Source: an uncultured Bacteroides sp. (GTDB lineage: Bacteria; Bacteroidota; Bacteroidia; Bacteroidales; Bacteroidaceae). From it: 64,000 nucleotides of DNA. The position numbers and the translations under genes were made by a program. Location of the stretch: positions 62,001 to 126,000 of the forward strand of contig CABUKU010000006.1 in the NCBI GenBank assembly GCA_902492205.1, in the 5' to 3' direction. Position 1 is the stretch's first letter; each line of letters opens with the position of its first letter. The notes under the pieces were generated by a model. It worked only from the letters and a program-made list of their open reading frames with translations, was not told the DNA's origin and searched no databases. Positions 26,956 to 36,393 of the stretch are shown here, in pieces.

Positions 26956-27834
26956 TTACTGATTTTCAGATTGATTTTTACGTATTAATTCAACCGGTGT
27001 ACATCCGAAATGTTGCTTGCAATATAAAGTAAAATAAGGTTGGGAATCGAACATACATTCTTGCATCAGTTCTTTTACTGTAATGCCCGGTTGCATCGAT
27101 TTACCGATTATTCGAATATTCTTTTGTTTCAGCATCCATTGCTTTGCTGTCATCCCGAATACATTTTTAAATTTGGTAAAAAATTTGCTTCTACCTATAT
27201 TTGATATTGTAATCAAATCATTTATATTATCCACCGTTTGAAAGTTCTCAATGACCATTTTCTTGAATGATAAATCTTGTCCTATCATAGGGTAAAACAA
27301 TTGGGCTATTTCCTCTTTCGTATAAAATCCCCGAATCAGAAAAAACAGTTCTTTTTCCATCAATTCGTGAAAATGTCCGCAGTTCATCTTGTTTTTTAAA
27401 CAATAACTAAGTGTATCCAGATAAGGGAATATAGGATAACGGATAAGAGTCGGAGTAAAATCATAGTTCATGGTATGGCAAATATCGGCTAACGACTCCA
27501 GTATGAGCAAGTCACAACTTCCTTTGGGTATATCGAAAGAAAGGGAAATCAACTTTGCACCCGAACTTCCCCAGCCTTTCAACTTTGAATGTTTGGGTAA
27601 TAAAACCATGCTACCTTTAGAAAACTTATGTTTTTTAAACTGGTTCATACTGATGATGAATTCTCCCTCCACAAAAAGGAGGAGATAGTTCCATTTGGCA
27701 CATTTTTCATTGATATGGGTGTCCTGCTCCAACTCAATATATTTAAACCCGCACTCCACTTCCTTCAAATAATTCCTGCATGAACGGTGTTCGTCGATAT
27801 AAAGTAGTTCATTTAGTAATAAACTTTTAGTCAT
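26956..27834 (-). CDS. AraC-family regulator carried inside the invertible segment
   Basis: 292 residues: an N-terminal cupin-like sensing region (about 1-150) and a C-terminal AraC double helix-turn-helix (about 195-290), with DLITISNIGRSKFFTKFKNV and ITVKELMQECMFDSQPYFTL as the two recognition helices and the end HFGCTPVELIRK. It lies wholly between the 19-bp repeats, transcribed towards the left repeat, so inversion would reverse it. It probably controls the fimbrial promoter; ligand unknown. No consensus promoter is seen in front of it. Confidence 0.85.
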   Translation of the reverse strand: MTKSLLLNELLYIDEHRSCRNYLKEVECGFKYIELEQDTHINEKCAKWNYLLLFVEGEFIISMNQFKKHKFSKGSMVLLPKHSKLKGWGSSGAKLISLSFDIPKGSCDLLILESLADICHTMNYDFTPTLIRYPIFPYLDTLSYCLKNKMNCGHFHELMEKELFFLIRGFYTKEEIAQLFYPMIGQDLSFKKMVIENFQTVDNINDLITISNIGRSKFFTKFKNVFGMTAKQWMLKQKNIRIIGKSMQPGITVKELMQECMFDSQPYFTLYCKQHFGCTPVELIRKNQSENQ

Positions 27835-27887
27835 ATTAGGATCGGTTTTAGTAATAGTATTCTTTCTATTTTCAGCAATCTTTCAGT

Positions 27888-27908
27888 AATGTTTCATTCT
27901 GAAACATT
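27888..27908. promoter_or_regulatory. Dyad upstream of the AraC gene
   Basis: AATGTTTC, 5 bp, GAAACATT: a perfect 8-bp inverted repeat 54 bp before the AraC start. A second smaller dyad, AATGA..TCATT, lies near 27964. Likely operator sites for this AraC protein or another regulator. The rest of 27835-28051 has only a weak rightward -7-like GTATTTTG at 27940-27947. Confidence 0.4.
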
Positions 27909-28051
27909 CTATATTATTGAATATAAATATCTTAAGTATGTATTTTGTTTCAAATACAATCGAATGAAATTCATTTTCAGTGAATTATACCAATAATTAA
28001 TAAATTAATCCACAGTTATTCAAATACTTAAAATAATATACCCACTAATAA

Positions 28052-28070
28052 TATCTCTATTCATAGTAGA
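28052..28070 (-). repeat. Right 19-bp inverted repeat of putative invertible segment
   Basis: Perfect reverse complement of 26810-26828. It ends 81 bp before the fimbrillin ATG. Between this repeat and that ATG there is no TAnnTTTG box, so any promoter must come from inside the segment. Confidence 0.85.
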
Positions 28071-28151
28071 GCTTCAAAATAAATAATAAAAACAGAATAT
28101 AAATTCAAAACAGATAACTATTATCCTATTTATTAAATTAAAGATTAACGA

Positions 28152-29357
28152 ATGAAAGTAAAAGACCTATTTTTGTCGATGTGTGCGATAGCGGCGTTGG
28201 CAAGTTGTTCACAGAATGAAGATGCACCTGCTCCGACAGGAAGTGATGCGCCGGAAGCGAAAGTAACCATCAACTTTGCAGGAAACGGAGCTGCTACAAG
28301 AGCAATTGGAACTGATGATGCTAAAGTTAACAACCTAACCGCATTTTTCTTTAACTCATCAGGAGCACTTATTAAAACTCCGCTTCCTGTAGCAAACGAC
28401 AAACTAAACACAACAATAACACTTGCTACCACTACGGATGCCAGTCAGGTGGTTTTGGTTGCCAATACAGCAACAGGTACTAATTTTACCGGTGTAACTA
28501 ACATTACCAAATTGAAAGAATTTATAGTATCTTCTCTTGGTACACCAGCAAGTGGTAACTCTCCAGTTAACCAGACGGCAACCAATTTAACGATGAGCGG
28601 ATGGGGAGCTATTACCATGAATACTACTGATAATACAGGTACAGCCGCTGTAACTCTACATTTCGTAGCTGCAAAAATCAAAACATTAAAAGTTTCATGG
28701 GGAACCGCAAACCAAGACCATTATGCAGAAAATGAAAGTGCTGTTACAGGAGATAAATGGTTTACTATCAAACAGGCTTACCTGATGATGGCACAGACCA
28801 ATTCAACTCTTATACCCAGCACCGCCACAGCTACTGCATGGACAGGCGATTTTACACCAAGTGCTTTTGCTTATGCCGGTGGTTTAGCATGGGGAGCCGC
28901 TCCATGGCTGACTGCTCCTGCTGGCACTAATCCTGTTAAAGCAACCGATTATTTGGATACTACTATCCCTGCTTCAGCAGGTAACGCTGTAACCAATATT
29001 CTTAGCGATAAGCCATGGTATGTGTTTGAAAACAATTCCAGCAATCCAACCGGAGTAATTCTTGAAGTTGTATGTAATGTCAATAATGACCAGGGTGTAG
29101 CGCAAAAGAAAACCAAATACTTTACAGTGTATTTCGGAGAAAAGAAAACAGGAGCAGCAGGTAATCAGGCTAATATCGAGGGAGGAAAGACTTATGATAT
29201 CGGTTTGACACTGAATGGCAGCTTTGATCCCGCAGGTGGAACCGGTGGTGGTGGTACCGACGACCCAACCAAGCCAAGTGTAGACGCAAATGTTACAGTA
29301 ACTGTGACTCCTGCTACTTGGACAGCCAATGTTACAATTGATAAAAATTTCAACTAA
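28152..29357 (+). CDS. Major fimbrillin, FimA/Mfa1-like
   Basis: 401-residue lipoprotein precursor of a type V pilus: lipobox ALASC near residue 19, acidic/Pro-rich linker, then GNGAATRAIGTDDAKVNN, where the Arg would be the protease site that frees the assembly-ready subunit in this family. The body is Thr/Ala/Gly rich with beta-strand pattern (VNNLTAFFFNSSGALI), and it ends in a Gly-rich hinge and a Thr/Val-rich C-terminal strand (VTPATWTANVTIDKNF) suited to donor-strand polymerisation. First gene of the operon, preceded by the invertible segment and followed by the anchor gene, the normal fimA-fimB order. Confidence 0.82.
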   Translation: MKVKDLFLSMCAIAALASCSQNEDAPAPTGSDAPEAKVTINFAGNGAATRAIGTDDAKVNNLTAFFFNSSGALIKTPLPVANDKLNTTITLATTTDASQVVLVANTATGTNFTGVTNITKLKEFIVSSLGTPASGNSPVNQTATNLTMSGWGAITMNTTDNTGTAAVTLHFVAAKIKTLKVSWGTANQDHYAENESAVTGDKWFTIKQAYLMMAQTNSTLIPSTATATAWTGDFTPSAFAYAGGLAWGAAPWLTAPAGTNPVKATDYLDTTIPASAGNAVTNILSDKPWYVFENNSSNPTGVILEVVCNVNNDQGVAQKKTKYFTVYFGEKKTGAAGNQANIEGGKTYDIGLTLNGSFDPAGGTGGGGTDDPTKPSVDANVTVTVTPATWTANVTIDKNFN

Positions 29358-29469
29358 TCATCATTTTACAGACTTTTTCCTTTAATCGGTAAGTGCCCGG
29401 TTGTCAATCCGCTTCCGGGTACACTACCGTTTTCAACCAAAGATTTAAAAACAAGAAAGAATATCCATT

Positions 29470-30369
29470 ATGACAGGTGACTACAAATTCCGGTTCGTGC
29501 CGGGGATATTATATTTTATGTTCACACTATTGCTGTTATCGGGATGCATAGCTGAAAATAACGACGATTGCTTCAAGGGCGTTCCTCTGAAAGTGAAACT
29601 TCCTGCAGATATTCCCGCAGAAACAATAAAAGATATGAGTCTCTATGTCTTCGATGACAAAGACTTATTACTGGACATACTACCTGTGAACAGTTCCGAA
29701 CCTGTCATACTAAACTATCCGGGCATTCCCGACCTTCATTGCGTAGCTTGGTGCAACACGCAGGACGGAACAATGCTCGTCAGCCCCATGAAAAAAGGCG
29801 ATCAACGCTCCGATGGTTTCATTTCACTGAAATCCTCTGCACCCACAAGGGCAGAAAAGAGCATATTCACCTCTCCCACCGATTTATTCTATGGAGAGCT
29901 TAACATAGAAAATACTTCGACATCCAACCATATAGAGGAACAGGACATGACTGTTTCCCGAATGGTGGCGTCAATGAACATAACCATACGCGGACTGGAG
30001 CTGCTTAGCGGAAGCGATAAGGGCGATTATTCCATCGTTGTACACGAAACCGCCAGCCGCGTGGACTTTGAAGGCCGTTACGGAGGCGATCCCGCATCCT
30101 TCAGATTCTCATCCCCCATGGAAGCGGGAAAAGACTACACGGTTTCGCCCTTCAATTTATTTCCCACTATTGGAGGCAGCGGGTTAATTATAGACATATA
30201 CCATAACGGCAGTCTGCTGAGAAGTGTAAGCACAGACAACAGCAACCAACCTATCATCCCCGTAGTAGGCAAAACACTCAACGTATTGCTGAACTTCAAG
30301 CTCAATGTGAGCGTAGAGGTGGCAATTACAGGCTGGGGAGAAGAATACATTTGGAAAGAATACAACTGA
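29470..30369 (+). CDS. FimB/Mfa2-family fimbrial anchor
   Basis: 299-residue lipoprotein: signal with lipobox LLSGC, then DDCFKGVPLKVKLPAD, equivalent to the Asp-Cys-Pro start of the family. Two beta-sandwich domains follow (SLYVFDDKDLLLD; ASMNITIRGLELLSG), ending TGWGEEYIWKEY. By family it anchors the shaft to the outer membrane. 112 bp after the fimbrillin and 24 bp before the next gene. Confidence 0.8.
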   Translation: MTGDYKFRFVPGILYFMFTLLLLSGCIAENNDDCFKGVPLKVKLPADIPAETIKDMSLYVFDDKDLLLDILPVNSSEPVILNYPGIPDLHCVAWCNTQDGTMLVSPMKKGDQRSDGFISLKSSAPTRAEKSIFTSPTDLFYGELNIENTSTSNHIEEQDMTVSRMVASMNITIRGLELLSGSDKGDYSIVVHETASRVDFEGRYGGDPASFRFSSPMEAGKDYTVSPFNLFPTIGGSGLIIDIYHNGSLLRSVSTDNSNQPIIPVVGKTLNVLLNFKLNVSVEVAITGWGEEYIWKEYN

Positions 30370-30392
30370 TTTCTCCGGAACAGTTAGCATAG

Positions 30393-30416
30393 AATGAAGA
30401 ATAAAGTAAAGAATAT
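30393..30416 (+). repeat. 24-bp direct repeat, copy 1
   Basis: The bases over the start of the gene at 30394 (codons MKNKVKN) recur exactly at 35691-35714, 5.3 kb downstream in the same operon. Confidence 0.9.
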
Positions 30417-32181
30417 GAAAAATAATCCTATATCGAAGCTGAGTAAATTAGCAATGACAGTTTCTGCGGTGATGATGATATTATTATCTTCTTGCCAGCA
30501 GGAAGATTCATATATCCTATCCTCGGATTCAGCCATGGTAAAACTGTCTGTATCGGCTTCCGACAACGGAGTGGCAAATACCAACAATGATCCCGCTTCG
30601 GCTATCAAGTCTATTTGTATTCTTCAATTCAATGCAAACGGAAACAACTTCGGTACCCTGCGACATGTGGGTAAAGGCAATGAAGCTTCCCCTGGTAGCG
30701 GACAATACACAGCCACACTGATGCAAAGCGTAAACAACGATGACAAATACAAATTAATCATACTTGCCAATCTTCCCGGAGACAGATACAGTCTTCTCTA
30801 CAACATGGTGGGCAAAACTTACCGGCAAGTGCAACAGGCATGCCTCAGTGCGGAACTTACCGGTTCCGGCAGCATACCGGTTTTTGATGGAAATACCCCA
30901 TTCCCGATGTTCGGAATAGTCAACAACGGTACTCCCATATTGATCGAGGAAAACAGCTCACTGGGTAGTGTGTCGCTGGTACGTGCAGTGGCGCGCGTGG
31001 ATATAGGTGTCGGGACTAAGAACGATAACGGCACATGGACAAAAGGGACAGTGAAGTTTAACATGACACAGATACAGATATGGAAAGCAGGGAAACAATA
31101 TGCATACATGCCCGCAGAGAACAACTTTTCATCTGTGGGAGGTACATTGACAATAAACAACCCATCTCCTACCGGAACAATAGAAACAAAAACTTATGGC
31201 AATGCACACATTACAAACACCACTTTTTGTGCAGGACAGATTTACCTGCCCGAAGCAGACTTACAATGGGGAGATGTGTATGACACCAAACACACCAGCC
31301 GATTGGCAATCATTGTAGGAGGTAAATATAACGGTTCACAGACAGAAACATTTTACCGTGTGGACTTCATCAATGATAATCCCCAAACAAAAATGAACAT
31401 ACTGCGTAACCATATTTACCAATTCACCATAAAAAGCGTGACAGATCCGGGGTATACCACTGCCAGTGAAGCATATAACAGTGTACTCCAAAAAATAGGC
31501 TTCACCGCTGAACTTGTGCCGTGGACTACATCCGATCCGGTCGATGTACCTTCCACCATCGGCTACTACATATCATATAAAATGTTTAACAGTGATTACC
31601 TGTTATGGAATCCAAATACCGGACTCACTATTCCTAAGAAGAAAGATAGATGGGATGGTAATCAATACTGGCCATTCGACTATAACACTTTTTACTATGA
31701 AACAAGTAACTTTTATTACATGGATATCCCAAATGGAGGAGTAAACGGGAAACTTTATCCTACAGTAGAGAACGCCTTTAACTTAGAAGGAGCATATCCT
31801 TCCCTGATGGTCTCCGGAGATGATATTATCGATGTGCAAGGTAACGAAACAATTGCATGGAAAACCGGGAATGCCCTCACTGCTTTTGATATTTGTCGTG
31901 CTTATAATGGAAGCGGATACAATGACTGGAGACTCCCACGGTTATCAGAACTGGCATTGATCTATTTAAACAAAACTGCTCTGGAAGGAATGAGGGGTTT
32001 CATCCCCATGGAAGGAACTTATTGGTGCGGCAGCGAATACTTAGTAAGCAATTCAGATGAAGACAGAAAGAAATCCAATCAGGCCTGGGCCGTAGATTTC
32101 AACGGCACTAATCCCGGCAATGCAATACATGATTTAAAAACAGTTCAACATAAAATCCGTTGCGTACGGCAAATTAAGTAA
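30394..32181 (+). CDS. Fimbrial accessory/tip protein with C-terminal Lcl-like domain
   Basis: 595 residues. Lipobox LLSSC at C34 (a later start, Met8 at 30415, gives a more ordinary signal peptide). Residues about 45-370 resemble fimbrillin-type beta domains (IKSICILQFNANGNNFGTL, LVRAVARVDIGVG). The last 110 residues form an Lcl_C/DUF1566-like domain: DICRAYNGSGYNDWRLPRLS, TYWCGSEY, QAWAVDF, and KIRCVRQI. This C-type-lectin-like fold is linked to surface binding, so an adhesive tip is likely. Related modules end the next three genes. Confidence 0.7.
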   Translation: MKNKVKNMKNNPISKLSKLAMTVSAVMMILLSSCQQEDSYILSSDSAMVKLSVSASDNGVANTNNDPASAIKSICILQFNANGNNFGTLRHVGKGNEASPGSGQYTATLMQSVNNDDKYKLIILANLPGDRYSLLYNMVGKTYRQVQQACLSAELTGSGSIPVFDGNTPFPMFGIVNNGTPILIEENSSLGSVSLVRAVARVDIGVGTKNDNGTWTKGTVKFNMTQIQIWKAGKQYAYMPAENNFSSVGGTLTINNPSPTGTIETKTYGNAHITNTTFCAGQIYLPEADLQWGDVYDTKHTSRLAIIVGGKYNGSQTETFYRVDFINDNPQTKMNILRNHIYQFTIKSVTDPGYTTASEAYNSVLQKIGFTAELVPWTTSDPVDVPSTIGYYISYKMFNSDYLLWNPNTGLTIPKKKDRWDGNQYWPFDYNTFYYETSNFYYMDIPNGGVNGKLYPTVENAFNLEGAYPSLMVSGDDIIDVQGNETIAWKTGNALTAFDICRAYNGSGYNDWRLPRLSELALIYLNKTALEGMRGFIPMEGTYWCGSEYLVSNSDEDRKKSNQAWAVDFNGTNPGNAIHDLKTVQHKIRCVRQIK

Positions 32182-32208
32182 ATTGAAAGAATATTATAAC
32201 AACAAACT

Positions 32209-33861
32209 ATGGATACTAAAAAAAAACATACCTTGAATGCAATTGCAATAACAGCATGCTGTTTGTTACTGGCAGGAGCATGTGATAACAACGACCGGGT
32301 TGAAACAGAAGCACCACCGGCAAAGGATGTGCCGCTTACTTTCAATGCTTCCATAACAAATACTGCTGTTACGGAAACAAGAGGTATCATTCCCATAGAA
32401 GGATTCACCGAAGACTCTTATAGTTTTGGAATATCAATCACTAAAAGTAACAATGAAGTTTTTGAAGGTTCCAGTGATATGACGGCAACAATGAGCAATC
32501 CTCCGCTCACCTCAGGTGGAGAGTGGAGCTGGATGCTAAAAAGAAATAGTGATAACACACTGATAAAAAACCCAAAAGTTCCGACAGGGAGAGAACTCAA
32601 GGTGATTGCCTACTATTCAGCAGATAAAGTAACCGATGCCTTCACCACCGGAATCCCATTTGATTTCACAAACACAAGCGATAGCAAGAAACAAACAGAG
32701 ATCCTTTACAACATCAATACTGCCTATACAGCATCACCCGCAACAGAAAAGGCTGCGATACCTTTACGCTTTCAACACGCCTATTCGCGGATAGTGATCA
32801 ATGTGACGAAATACATTAATAAAGGAGATTTCAAGCTCACCAGTGTAAGCATAGACAACCTTGCCGGAGAATGGATCAAGAATTCAGGAAAGATCGATCC
32901 CGAAACCGGGTTAGTGATGACCGACGGAGCCACTGCCGGACCGATATCGGAAACAAGAAATCCTGAGCCACTGAAGGTAGATATCCCCGTAACATACGAA
33001 TTTCTGGTTCCCTCGTTCATGGACTCCGGTGTCAAAGATGAAAATCTTATGATATCAATGATGATCAACGGGGTTAGAGAAGTATTTATGCTGAACAGAG
33101 GGCACCTTAACAAAAACGGTAACTCATACGGTTTTAGACAGGGATATAAAAATACTTATAACTTGGTATTCAATAACTCACGTCTCAACCTGAATCTTTT
33201 AGACTGGACATCAGTCCCAATAGATGGCAATTTTGGAAACCCTCTTACCATTCCCCAAAATTTTGAGAAACTAAAATTGAACGAGAAATATTGGAGTAGT
33301 AACAGCGGTCTTCCTAAGCCTACATTTCTATCATTGAATGATCATACATTCGAAAGTTACCTTACCACTGTGGAATATGGCAATAATGCAGATTATATAG
33401 TACCTAAACCAGTAACTGCTACTCCTCCGCCAGACGGTTATATTATCGAAGACGATGAAAACATATATAAATTGGAAAAAGTATATCCGAGACTTGAAGT
33501 GACCACAAGTGATGTTTCTGTTGAAACCGTACCTTGGGAGGATGAAAACGGACAATTAACTGCAAAAGAACTTTGTAAAAAATACAATGGAGGAAACAAT
33601 GATAATTGGAGACTTCCAAGAGCTTCCGAGCTCAGAGCCATAATGATATTGTGTTCAATGAACGGTGACATCGTAAGATGGTTTGACACAGATTCGTATA
33701 GAGATAAAGTATACTGGACAGCAACCGAGGTGAATAAGAACGAAGCGTGGGGTATACTCTTTTATAGGAATGGTCAAAGTAATAGGGAAATAGGACCCAA
33801 AATACATCCACAAAATAAAAAAGAGAAAGCTGCCGTACGCTGTGTCCGTGAAGTTTATTGA
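32209..33861 (+). CDS. Fimbrillin-like lipoprotein with C-terminal Lcl-like domain
   Basis: 550 residues with lipobox LAGAC at C25, then a Mfa-like/fimbrillin-like region (VPLTFNASITNTAVTETRG; RFQHAYSRIVINVTKYINKG is the usual second-half signature) and a C-terminal module LCKKYNGGNNDNWRLPRASE, KVYWTATEV, AAVRCVREVY. Probably a minor pilin or tip adhesin. 27 bp after the previous gene. Confidence 0.7.
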   Translation: MDTKKKHTLNAIAITACCLLLAGACDNNDRVETEAPPAKDVPLTFNASITNTAVTETRGIIPIEGFTEDSYSFGISITKSNNEVFEGSSDMTATMSNPPLTSGGEWSWMLKRNSDNTLIKNPKVPTGRELKVIAYYSADKVTDAFTTGIPFDFTNTSDSKKQTEILYNINTAYTASPATEKAAIPLRFQHAYSRIVINVTKYINKGDFKLTSVSIDNLAGEWIKNSGKIDPETGLVMTDGATAGPISETRNPEPLKVDIPVTYEFLVPSFMDSGVKDENLMISMMINGVREVFMLNRGHLNKNGNSYGFRQGYKNTYNLVFNNSRLNLNLLDWTSVPIDGNFGNPLTIPQNFEKLKLNEKYWSSNSGLPKPTFLSLNDHTFESYLTTVEYGNNADYIVPKPVTATPPPDGYIIEDDENIYKLEKVYPRLEVTTSDVSVETVPWEDENGQLTAKELCKKYNGGNNDNWRLPRASELRAIMILCSMNGDIVRWFDTDSYRDKVYWTATEVNKNEAWGILFYRNGQSNREIGPKIHPQNKKEKAAVRCVREVY

Positions 33862-33883
33862 ATAAGCAACAATATTGAACCAT

Positions 33884-35695
33884 ATGAAAATGAATAATAT
33901 TCTTAATATCCGAAAACTGGTGTTCTCAATATGCATAACATGTTTGCTATTGGGAGGATGTACAGACGACAATGTGTTGCCTGCATCCCAAATACCTTTA
34001 TCCGAGAAAACAGTTACTGTAAAGTTGAATCTCGGCATAGAAGATTATAACACTTCTCCGGTAGGGGAAACACGTTCGGCAGGAGACAGCCCGGTGCTTT
34101 CAGCCTCCTATCCGGATATGGATATAGAACTGGTAAAGACACCTGTCACAAGGGCGGCTCCGGTAGCAGGCATCACTGAAGAAAATGCCGTATACAAGTA
34201 TATTATACTACAATTCAACGGAACAGGAGAGGGTGCCACCTTAGTAAAGAAGGGTACATACAACTGCCCCAATGGCATAATCAAAACAGATGAAGTGGCG
34301 GAGTTCCTGACAACCGGAGGACCAGATGTCAAACACAGATTTGTGATTTTAGCAAATATCGACCCTGAAGATATTACCGGATTGAGCGAAGGCTCTGCCA
34401 AATATTCGGACTTGCAGAACATATTTTTTTCATGGTCGGCAAATTCCAGCTTTCCTTTGCATCAAGTCACTCTTCAGGATGGAGCACAGAAAAATGCAAT
34501 GATTATGTGCGGAATGACATACGCCGCCATTACCGGACCTGACCAACAGATTGCTGTCGGTTTGCAACGCACGGTGGCAAAAGTTACCTTTAATATAAAA
34601 ACAGATAATCAGGCATTCGATAAATTCAAAAAGTGGGACGTGGCACTAATAAATATTCCAAGCAGAAGCTACTTCAGTACATTGGGAAGAAGCGCCGTTT
34701 TCCCGGACATGACCACCATGAACAAAGCCACCTCTTATTGGAGCAAACTACTCACCAAAGCCCCAGTTAGTAGTAGTGATTTGGGTGGTGATCCTATATC
34801 GTCACTGGTAGGGAAATCCGCATACATACCGGTCAATCTCCAGAAAACAGTCAATACTGCAACAACCTATTCCCGGCGCGACCATGCACCGGTCGGAGGT
34901 ACCTACCTGCAAATTATGGGGAGGGATATGAAAGAAAGCGGTTCTTTTATACCCATAGTAAAAGACTACGTTATCTATCAGATTTTCCTAGGAAAGAATC
35001 TTACTACCGATTACAGTATTTATCCCAATTATAACCTTGCTTATAACATTACACTGAAAGGAAGGGACGAGAATGATTCAAATGTGATAAGGTTTATTCC
35101 GGGATATTTTTCAGGAGCACTTACGGCATATGACTCAAGTGGAAAGGCATTAACATCAATCAGCGATGGAGCAGCCGTTAAATGGCAATACGCGAAAAGG
35201 ATAGAAGCCTATTATTCGGATGCCCATTATTCCCGACCGAACTTAGACGGTTTGGTAAGAACAGACTTAAGATGGTATGCAGGTAACAGTTTCGATAAAT
35301 TAGGTGCCACTTCACTTATGGATGGTTTCGCAAATACTAAAAAATTACAAAGCAATGACGTAACAGGTAGTAACGCGTATTTTGTAAACTACCCGGCAGC
35401 AGAGGCCTGTTATGAAGGATTAAACGGACTAGTCTCTGGAGGTCAAAGCAACTTTCAATGGTATCTGCCTTCCATAGGAGAACTGATAGGAACATGGATT
35501 TCCTCTGCAAGCACAGCACCCACACTGAGCCCGAGCTACTGGTCGTCCACTGCTGCCAGTGATAACTCTAAAACAGCCTATATAATAACCACACAGGGAG
35601 AAGTGAAACTTGTACCCGCCGATAATAATGACACGAACCGACATTATGTAAGAGGTGTAAGAGATCCCGAAACAGCAGTTGACGTTACACAATGA
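33884..35695 (+). CDS. Fimbrial accessory/tip protein with degenerate Lcl-like end
   Basis: 603 residues from the ATG at 33884; a TTG nine bases upstream is the other option. Lipobox LLGGC, then a long beta-rich region with fimbrillin features (YKYIILQFNGTGEGATLVKK, VGLQRTVAKVTFNI). The C-terminal module is diverged: FQWYLPSIGELIGTW, PSYWSSTAA, HYVRGVRDPE, with the usual Trp-Arg changed to Trp-Tyr. Likely another tip subunit. Confidence 0.66.
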   Translation: MKMNNILNIRKLVFSICITCLLLGGCTDDNVLPASQIPLSEKTVTVKLNLGIEDYNTSPVGETRSAGDSPVLSASYPDMDIELVKTPVTRAAPVAGITEENAVYKYIILQFNGTGEGATLVKKGTYNCPNGIIKTDEVAEFLTTGGPDVKHRFVILANIDPEDITGLSEGSAKYSDLQNIFFSWSANSSFPLHQVTLQDGAQKNAMIMCGMTYAAITGPDQQIAVGLQRTVAKVTFNIKTDNQAFDKFKKWDVALINIPSRSYFSTLGRSAVFPDMTTMNKATSYWSKLLTKAPVSSSDLGGDPISSLVGKSAYIPVNLQKTVNTATTYSRRDHAPVGGTYLQIMGRDMKESGSFIPIVKDYVIYQIFLGKNLTTDYSIYPNYNLAYNITLKGRDENDSNVIRFIPGYFSGALTAYDSSGKALTSISDGAAVKWQYAKRIEAYYSDAHYSRPNLDGLVRTDLRWYAGNSFDKLGATSLMDGFANTKKLQSNDVTGSNAYFVNYPAAEACYEGLNGLVSGGQSNFQWYLPSIGELIGTWISSASTAPTLSPSYWSSTAASDNSKTAYIITTQGEVKLVPADNNDTNRHYVRGVRDPETAVDVTQ

Positions 35696-35714
35696 AGAAT
35701 AAAGTAAAGAATAT
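35691..35714 (+). repeat. 24-bp direct repeat, copy 2, with 13-codon ORF
   Basis: Exact copy of 30393-30416. It overlaps the stop of the preceding gene and opens a 13-codon reading frame that repeats the MKNKVKN start before ending at 35733. It looks like the stump of a lost or duplicated fimbrial gene. Confidence 0.85.
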
Positions 35715-35738
35715 AACTCTATTAAAAAAATAAGAACT

Positions 35739-36368
35739 ATGAGTTTCAAATACTATTCCACCCTGTTAATTGTTTTGGTGTGTCTCGGATTCCCATCGGA
35801 AGCTTTCGGACAATATCTCCGGAAAGAAACTGTCAACGCCAAAGACTATGCCATAATTTATTCGGAAGGATTGGCAGGAGCAGCCAAATGGGAAGCGGGA
35901 ATGAAGATGACGAGAAACGGTGCAACCATTCGTCATCGGGTATCCAAAGGAAACGGTGGGAATCCGAGTATCAATGACAAGATTCCGATGCGTTTCATTG
36001 TAGCACCCGAAGATGTGGCTAATGTAACCTGGATGCAAGCCGGAGGTGTAACCGGTGGCAACGGAAACCTGAATGCCGATTTTACGACGACAAATACAGG
36101 TACAGGATGCAACGGCTACAACTATGGTTCACGCAAATGGCGTGTACCCACCCAACGGGAACTGCAACTGATGTGGCTCTTCCGAGCCCCTATCGGTATA
36201 ATATACCCATCAGGAGCTATGGAAAATGTATCTACAAAAAACTACTGGGCTTCCACTGAACAGGATGCCGACAATGCTTGGATCGTCGACTTCAAGCAAG
36301 ATGTTCCCCACTGCTTTTGGCAGCCTAAAACAAATACGGCAAATGTAAGGTGTGTAAGCGATTATTAA
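35739..36368 (+). CDS. Secreted stand-alone Lcl-like domain protein
   Basis: 209 residues: a signal peptide (cleavage likely after EAFG, before Gln) and one Lcl_C/DUF1566-like domain, with NYGSRKWRVPTQRELQLMW, KNYWASTEQ, NAWIVDF, and ANVRCVSDY at the end. No lipobox, no fimbrillin part. The same module ends the three preceding genes, so this one may be a soluble or tip-bound version. Confidence 0.65.
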   Translation: MSFKYYSTLLIVLVCLGFPSEAFGQYLRKETVNAKDYAIIYSEGLAGAAKWEAGMKMTRNGATIRHRVSKGNGGNPSINDKIPMRFIVAPEDVANVTWMQAGGVTGGNGNLNADFTTTNTGTGCNGYNYGSRKWRVPTQRELQLMWLFRAPIGIIYPSGAMENVSTKNYWASTEQDADNAWIVDFKQDVPHCFWQPKTNTANVRCVSDY

Positions 36369-36393
36369 TTTTCAGCCAAATAAACGAACCGAT

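Noticed and set aside
27940..27947. GTATTTTG as a rightward promoter for the fimbrial operon in the present orientation
   Set aside because: Lacks the TA of the -7 consensus and lies 200 bp from the gene; kept only as a weak alternative to the OFF-state reading.
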